Of a stretch of DNA of 64,000 nucleotides, positions 57,700-64,000 are shown in pieces. Origin of the DNA: Phlebiopsis flavidoalba (lineage: Eukaryota; Basidiomycota; Agaricomycetes; Polyporales; Phanerochaetaceae); assembly GCA_035772785.1 (NCBI GenBank), contig JAOCPU010000070.1, positions 62,001-126,000 of the forward strand, written 5' to 3'. A program made the translations under genes and the position numbers. The notes beneath the pieces are model-generated. The model was given only the letters and a program-made list of their open reading frames with translations, had not been told where the DNA came from and made no database searches. Within the stretch, counting starts at the first letter, position 1. The number at the start of each line of letters is the position of its first letter.

Positions 57700-59482
57700 C
57701 CCCGGATACGACGGTAGATTGCGGTCCTCAGGCGTCCGACCTGTAGCAGCCCACCAGCGCGCCTGGACTTCGGCCTTGTGCGCACCACACAACCACTATG
57801 ACACGGACTGGACTCACTCTGGACTTGCGACATGGACCGGTGTTTCTTCGTGTGCTGGTCGACACTGGTTGCCTCACCATATGGATTCGAGTGTACCGGT
57901 GTCAGGGAAAGAAGGAGTGTTTCTTGAACTGACCTTCACGTCAACGACAAAGTAAACGACACGCTCTCGATGATGTCATACTAAGCCCTTATAAATTGTA
58001 TCGTGCTAGATGACACAGTGACATACCAAAGTCACGGGTGGGTGGAGCGTCACTTAGATGTTGATTTACTGCGGTATTGCTGTCGCTTCTTGCGTGTCTG
58101 CTTGCTGCGATATGCCGTGCTAACCTACTTGGTTCCAGCTGGCAGACCTCGATGGGCAATGCCATGCCCTATTATTCATACACATAAAACAATCTCCACT
58201 GGGAAACAGTATCAAGATATAGATGCAAGAGAAAGATTGGGCCACTGCCCCTTCATGCAAGGCCCCCGTACCCTGCATTCTCAACGCAGAGACAGCGACG
58301 CGCGTCAGTAGACTAGCTGCAAGTGCCAGGTCGGGCGACTGTACTTTATTGTAACATGACTACCAGGAAGTCGTCACTAGCGCCCAAAAGGGGCGTGCAG
58401 CTTTAGAACGTACATGCGTCATCTACGTCGATTAACGACGGTATAGGGCTCCAATGACATTCTTTCGACCCAATTCAGATATGTCACTGTCCTAATCACC
58501 GCTTGATAGACACCTGTCGCGCCACATTGAACAGCAGAAAATCCGCCACACTAGCAACACGGAAGCCCCACTCTGACCATTCCGTCAAGACGCAGCTAGG
58601 TAGGTAACATCGTCGTCCGGAGAAAGCACGCACAGAAAAACACTGCCGACCCCGCCGGTCAATACAAACGACCGTGTAAAATGGTGGTCGGTGCCGAGAC
58701 GCAGGAATGTAGCTATAATTGATTCGCAGCGTTAGTCTTCCTGGTGGCATGGCAGGTGGTCCACCCTTATCTAAGATAGCGACCCGAAACAACAATGCGC
58801 AGTTGAAAGACGTCCAGTTCACTTGACGCAGCGCTCGTCACAGTACTTTCTATCACACCAATAGCCGTTAAGCGCGCTGTCTAGAGTGTCGCTGGAACTT
58901 GTTCTGGGACACAGGTTATTATCAGCTCGCTATTACGACAAAATAGCACGTACGCCGCTGTATCACAGGTGCTATACCTAATCCTTATTTGTTTCTACTA
59001 TCAGCGCCGCACTTCTCCCTCTACTAATCACTATGAGGATTTTCTAACGCGATACTACCTTGCACACTGGCAAAACTGCATGTCAGAAGCCAAGCTAAGC
59101 ACTTCTGTGATGTCTCTATTATACGACGTTTTCGAGCATTAGCGTAGTTGCTTAAAAGAGGCCGCGCCCGCAATAAGGTCCATACTCAAGCAAATGATGT
59201 CTTCTCTATATTATAGAGCTATATTGTAAATGACTACGGTAAGGGCGTACACTCAAGAAGAGCAGGTTCATACAACTACAAAGTTCGTAAACAGTGTCGT
59301 TATAAAGGATCTTGGGTCTCGTCACAGAAGACCAGGGGAAAACGCGCACACTCGAAGTCGAATACTTCATTCATACACTCGACACACGCGCAGATCCGGA
59401 CCCAGGGGCGCACCCTCGGACGTCCCACGATGCCCACGCTCGCGTCCATCACCGCCACTTCAATGGGGGGCTCACTTTTTCA
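57700..59482. other. Intergenic, no recognised gene
   Basis: 1.8 kb without recognisable domains. AT-rich stretches near 58900-59230. The largest open stretch (58822-58496 minus) has no family resemblance. Confidence 0.35.
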
Positions 59483-62440
59483 CTACGGACGCAAGTGCGC
59501 ATGGTTTAGCCCTTGGGCCTCGGCCTCACCGCAAGCCCAAGCGTGTCGCGCGTAATTCCATACCGATACGCCGCTGCGGCTCGATCCGTTTTTTTTTTCC
59601 CAACCGCGGGGCGTCCCTGGCGCGAAGTCCTCCGTAGGTGTCCGGCCGCTCCTCGTCCGGCCCGACTGCCGCGTTGTCCGTCGTCGATGTATTTCTGCCC
59701 GGCTATTGCGGTTGTCGCTTGCGCCGGGGATGGCAGGGGCGGAAGTCTCGCGGGTCAAGCTTGAGTGGGATGAGCGTCTCTTTGAGTGGGCCGTATATGA
59801 ATTATTCAACACGTAGTGAAACCCGCCTAAACAAATGCGTCAGGTAGATGGGTGATACTCAGGGGTGTGCGACGTACAGTGAATATGATGAGGACAACCA
59901 TGAGCGCGCCTTCCGGTGATTTGCGCTTGCTTTTTTGTTCCTAGGTCTCTGGCGAGGAAGAACACGAGCTGGCAGCGAGACAGATGACTGTTGGAGATAC
60001 AAGCCACAACAAAGAAGTGCTGAAGCCGCCTCCTTGGGGAAGAACAAGCCGCCCGAGTCGCAACCCCTCGAGAGCGGTTGGTCGAGTTGCCAAAGGAAGA
60101 TGGTAGCTTCCAGAGGAAGTAGAAGAAAACGAAGGTGACGAAGGCGACGGCCGTTGATAATGGGGAGAGATGACGGAGTTGTGATGGCTGGAAGATTGTT
60201 CAGACGACTCGAAACATGTGTGTATTCAATGTACCGTACCGATCACAACGAAAGCAAGGTAGCTGTACTCGGAAAAAGAGTACCGAAGGATACGCTGCGA
60301 GTGACAAACTTGAACGTTGTAGACGCTCCTGGGGGTGCCTAGCCAGGTGTACACGAACAACTGAATTGCGAGGTAATACATAACCAGTGGGCGCCACTTG
60401 GAGGAAGCCAGACGCGGTACCCGAAAGGCCTTGCAGAATGACATACGTAAGGAAGAAGTTGGAGGCATTGGGCAACATCGTTGGCGAGCAAGGTAGGGAC
60501 TGAGCTGGGGTTCTTCAAAAGAGCTGAGGCAGCGCCGAGATGATACCGGCGGCCAAGGTCACGATTAGGAAAGGAATGCTATGTAGACCAGCATCAGTAA
60601 GATATCCTCCGATTGAACGGTCGAGCGAAGACACATACAATGATACTTGGAACATAAAGTACCGTGTCATCAGGCTCTTTTCAGCTCGACGGCGGTCTTG
60701 GTAGCGTGCTGTGCCCTCGAACTTGCTGAGGCAGCACCTCAGGACAATCGGGAGCAGCATCACATGAGCACGCGCAAGCAAGAGGGTACCCCTCGGCACG
60801 AGAATACCAGAGATGATTCTCCGACCACACACGCACACGCGACCCCAGAGGACAAGGTGTCCAGCAAATCGCCACATTGCGAGCCCAACTCGCAGCTGGC
60901 AAAGAGAAACAACCCATAGGGACCGTTTCCGATTAACCTCCCTACCTGGCACGCGCACACTGAAGCAACAGACGGATAGGCCCCAGAAGATGGGATGAGA
61001 GGAGCGCAAAGCAGTTTCTGCGTGCACAAGGAGACTGAGTGAAACACGCCACGGCGACTACTCGTCCACTCAAATACTGCGGTAGTCACATTGCCCGCGA
61101 CGAGTGGGACTGCACGTATGCAACGCTAAACGCCAGGAGAAGAGCAGCAATTCACGCGTCGTCTCGGCAGGTCAACAGCTGAGCGAGGACGGGCTCAAGT
61201 ACGCAAGGGGCTCACAACAGGTGCGTCGGCAGTGTGGGACTTGCCGAGTGAAGCGGCCAGAAAGGCGGTAGACGGTGGGAAGGGCGCTTCTCCTTTGGAA
61301 CGAGAGAATCGGTCCGCTTACGCTCAGTGTCGATTGTCGAGGCATCGGTCAAGGGACGACCGTCGGAGGATTTCCTGCCTTCCTTCGATTCCTTTTTTTC
61401 GCTGCTTTTCTCATCTGTCTTGACCTGCTTGTTGTGCAGTTTGGCAGCCTGCTTGAGAAGCTTGGTCTCGGCGGCTTCAAGCTTGTTCGAAGCTTTCAGT
61501 CTGCGGGTGTAGAGCTTTGGCATCTCCTTCAGGTCCCTGACATGGATAGGTAAGCCATGATGAAGTTGGGAAGTACGAGTTCACTAACCTATTGATCCAA
61601 ACCTTGCGGACACCGCCAGGGAGAACAGAGAAGAGCTCTCCGTCAGTGCCGCCTCCGTGAGGTACCGCTGAGGAATGCCCAGTGATGAGTCACAGTGCTT
61701 TTGCCCTGGGCACCACTCTTCGCGTTCTGTGGATCGATCAGCCATTATCGCCGAATCGCTGACGACAAAGTTTGTGCATTTCATGACGAATATTCCACCC
61801 AAACTCCAGACTACAAAACTATGTAAGCACGAGCGACAACAGTGGGTAGCAAAAACACTCACAGGTGAAAGATCCAGCGCCCCCGACCCCAACGATGAAA
61901 TTATGTGTGCAGCGTACCGAGCCTGGTTCGGTAGGCCCAACGTTTTCCGAAGACAAACTTGTCAAGGCCAGTATGACCTGTGACACCAGTGTGAACAGCG
62001 TCAATGGGCATGATTACTGCCATGAGACTAGCCAGACGAATTACGTTTTCCTCGCGAGGAGAACTTCTCTGTTTTCGCGACCCTCAGAGCATGTGCGCAG
62101 GAAGCGAACGAAGAAGTAGGCATCGAGTCCGTTGGCGGCCGCAATGAGCTTGTGATCTGGCGCGGAAGACAAGACAGCCAGGGGCCATCCAAAAATGCTC
62201 TCTGATAATGGTTTGGCCTTCGTTCTGCACACGATTTGTATTAAACCTTCACGTCAACATAGTAATGAACTGGCAGCTCACCCCTCAGTAGGGATAAGGT
62301 TCTCGGCTGGTAGGATTGCAGGGAATCGGGGACGCAAGCAACGTGAAGGCAGCAATTTCAGCCCCGAAAAACGATCAAGTTGAACACTAGTCGCAGTGAC
62401 GAAAGTATCCGTCGACGCGGTATGTATTCGCGTTGTCGAT
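59483..62440 (-). CDS. CSC1/RSN1-type calcium-permeable stress-gated cation channel (indel-broken)
   Basis: Minus-strand pieces follow the family order. An N-terminal membrane stretch (TDTFVTATSV, LRPRFPAILP) is followed by an intron and KPLSESIFGWPLAVLSSAPD, HKLIAANGLDAYFFVRFLR. A second membrane region is followed by KLEAAETKLLKQAAKLHNKQ, VPKEKRPSHRLP (cytosolic domain, 61212-61523), and TTAVFEW. The seven-helix core has LLPIVLRCCLSKFEGTAR, SLMTRYFMFQV, FLIVTLAAGIISALPQLF, LPNASNFFLTYVILQGLSGT and SGFLQVAP. GLFFPKEAAS, GLYLQQ and NNSY end the core before a charged tail to 59483. This is the DUF221/RSN1 family of osmosensitive channels in plasma membrane or endomembranes. The first codons near 62440 cannot be fixed because of indels. 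Confidence 0.91.
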
Positions 62441-62449
62441 GTTCGACGA

Positions 62450-64000
62450 CCTGAGGAACTACATAGTTAGCAATCCCCGCGACGAAGGTAAACGCGTAAA
62501 TCTCACATGCGTGGCAACGCGACCTCAGTGGTGGTGGACGTTGGGTATACGGGGGTTGGGAATGGAAATTACACGGGCTGGTCGGAGGGAGGTGAGACTT
62601 TATAGGGGGGCCGATTTTTTTCACACGAACGTCAGCCCCCTCGCGACACCACATCTCCTTCTGAGATCGGTTTGGCATGCAACGAGCCAATAAGGCAGAG
62701 CTGCGCTCCATGCTGAAGGCACACACATACCTTTCAGCCATCCGAACATTTGCTCCACTTCTTGGAGAATATGTCAACTAGACTCGACCTCGAGCCAAAC
62801 TCTGGACGAGATCGGTTAGCGTCGCATGGTAAATTTTGAGATTATTTGCAGGCGAAAACATTTCGTTTGTCTATGCTAGTTTTTGCACCAATCTATCCAT
62901 GGATGGAGGGAAGCGACAGGACCAGCTGAGCGGAACCAAGCGCGAGGGATGCAAGGGCGGGCTCACCTAATGCGGCATATCTCCGCCCCATTGTATGACG
63001 TCCACCCTTGCGGCTGTGCCTTTCACATGCCCGAGCCGAGAGATCGGCCTGTTCGAGGGATGAAAGACAAACAGCAAACCCCGCAAGCTAGAGGAGACGA
63101 AAATATAGAACGTGGCGATAGACGATATGTCCGAAAAGCACGAAACTCATAATTCTCCAGGGTAGCGGCGAGTCGAAGTGTGTATCGAATGGGTATGGTG
63201 CTATGAATTGAAACGAGAGCTTCACTTTGGATTTCGAAACCCCTTCCCTATATTTTTGCCCTCACTCCCCTTCTCTCTCGAAGGAAACGGCCATCCCCCT
63301 CTCCTGTTATTCAGTCTTATTGGACGAACAATTGGGCCACTGCGGTAAACTACCCGTCATCGCTTGTCTTGTGTGGAATGCTAAGTTCCCAATCCCAACC
63401 GCTCCAACCTGCCGTTGAACGCTGGCGTCTTCTCTTCGTCACTGGGAGGGGGAAAGAGACTTTGCTTGGCTAGCTAGCTGAGATAGTCGGGAATTATGGC
63501 TATAAGATTCGACAGGCTAAACATATGTTGGCTCGTCGATTTACAATGTAGCTGTGTGTATACTCACACTATAGATTCACAGCCCCTCCTGCGAAGTGTA
63601 TGGCAAAGACGGGCCACCTTGTGACACTGCCTTTTCAAGATACGATGGCGACTGATAACGATCTGTTATAAGTATAGCAGCCGCGTCTCCCTGGTCCCAT
63701 CTTGTACTAGACCATAAACGCAGGGTTCTGCATAAAACCGACGCCATGTCAGTGACTCGACATCTCCCACAAAAACCAGCACCTTCAACATTCGACGCGC
63801 GAACGGGAAAACCGCTGCCGACTCGACTCGCGCGCGTTATCCCTACTTCATCTGCTTGCTCGCCACAGCAGATGCCTGCAACTCTGCGAGAAAGCACCTG
63901 CAACTTTGCGGGCGAGCTTCGTGGGCTGATGTACGCGGAGCCCCTACGTGCACCTCCGGGGGGGGATCCCACAGGCTTCGGCATTCGTACGTCCTCGTCG
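62450..64000. other. No recognised gene to the end of the window
   Basis: Contains the CSC1 promoter. A pyrimidine-rich stretch near 63240-63310 and a 135-codon open stretch at 63984-63577 (minus) have no recognisable domain. A gene may be cut by the window edge. Confidence 0.35.

Noticed and set aside
1..64000. tRNA or rRNA genes
   Set aside because: Several GGTTCGA-like T-loop fragments occur (for example near 26791 and 47780) but none has matching acceptor and anticodon arms that I could see.
1..64000. Interpretation as a pseudogene-rich or RIP-mutated region
   Set aside because: Breaks are mostly one-base indels rather than C-to-T changes, and they affect essential single-copy genes as much as duplicated ones.

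Overview
The window is eukaryotic nuclear DNA from a filamentous basidiomycete. Short GT-AG introns (about 45-70 bases) interrupt nearly every recognisable gene. The gene content points to an Agaricomycete: DUF6535 and DUF6699 families, a kinesin-8, cactin, and a GH7 cellobiohydrolase with a family 1 cellulose-binding module. The GH7-CBM1 enzyme suggests a plant-litter or white-rot lifestyle. A polypore-like fungus is my inference, not something the sequence proves.

A caution applies to the whole window. Almost every conserved gene, including ones a fungus could hardly lose (RanBP1, cactin, EMC10, mitochondrial ClpX, kinesin), reads correctly only if single bases are skipped or added every 50-150 bases, often in homopolymers. 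I read this as uncorrected indel error in the assembly rather than gene decay. Protein ends and exon borders are therefore approximate, and many genes appear as broken pieces.

Layout. At 0.7-2.3 kb lies a BSD2/Ndfip-like membrane adaptor. At 2.7-32.5 kb lies an accessory region. It holds four DUF6535 membrane-protein genes (two are inverted copies of each other, including their promoters), an unidentified gene type repeated upstream of at least two of them, an inverted pair of cysteine-containing genes, a tandem pair of SAM-methyltransferase-like genes and a cytochrome P450. A GC-rich island at 13.3-16.9 kb inside this region carries a conserved-looking short protein gene and EMC10. At 34.9-36.2 kb lies a DUF6699 gene.

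At 37.7-62.5 kb the content is mostly housekeeping and degradative: kinesin-8, GH7-CBM1, an uncharacterised multipass membrane protein, cactin and mitochondrial ClpX (divergent, sharing a 322-base promoter), RanBP1 and a CSC1/RSN1-type channel. Two non-coding elements with terminal inverted repeats (37.04-37.44 kb and 46.66-48.40 kb) look like non-autonomous DNA transposons. No transposase, tRNA, rRNA or CRISPR was recognised. The stretches 1-0.7, 7.9-9.0, 28.9-30.2, 32.5-34.9, 41-42.7, 57.7-59.5 and 62.5-64 kb hold nothing I can identify.

The most interesting signals are the recurrent pairing of the unknown gene type with DUF6535 genes at near-constant spacing (about 450 bases to the TATA box), the inverted duplication with an expanded coding repeat in one copy, and the two terminal-inverted-repeat elements.
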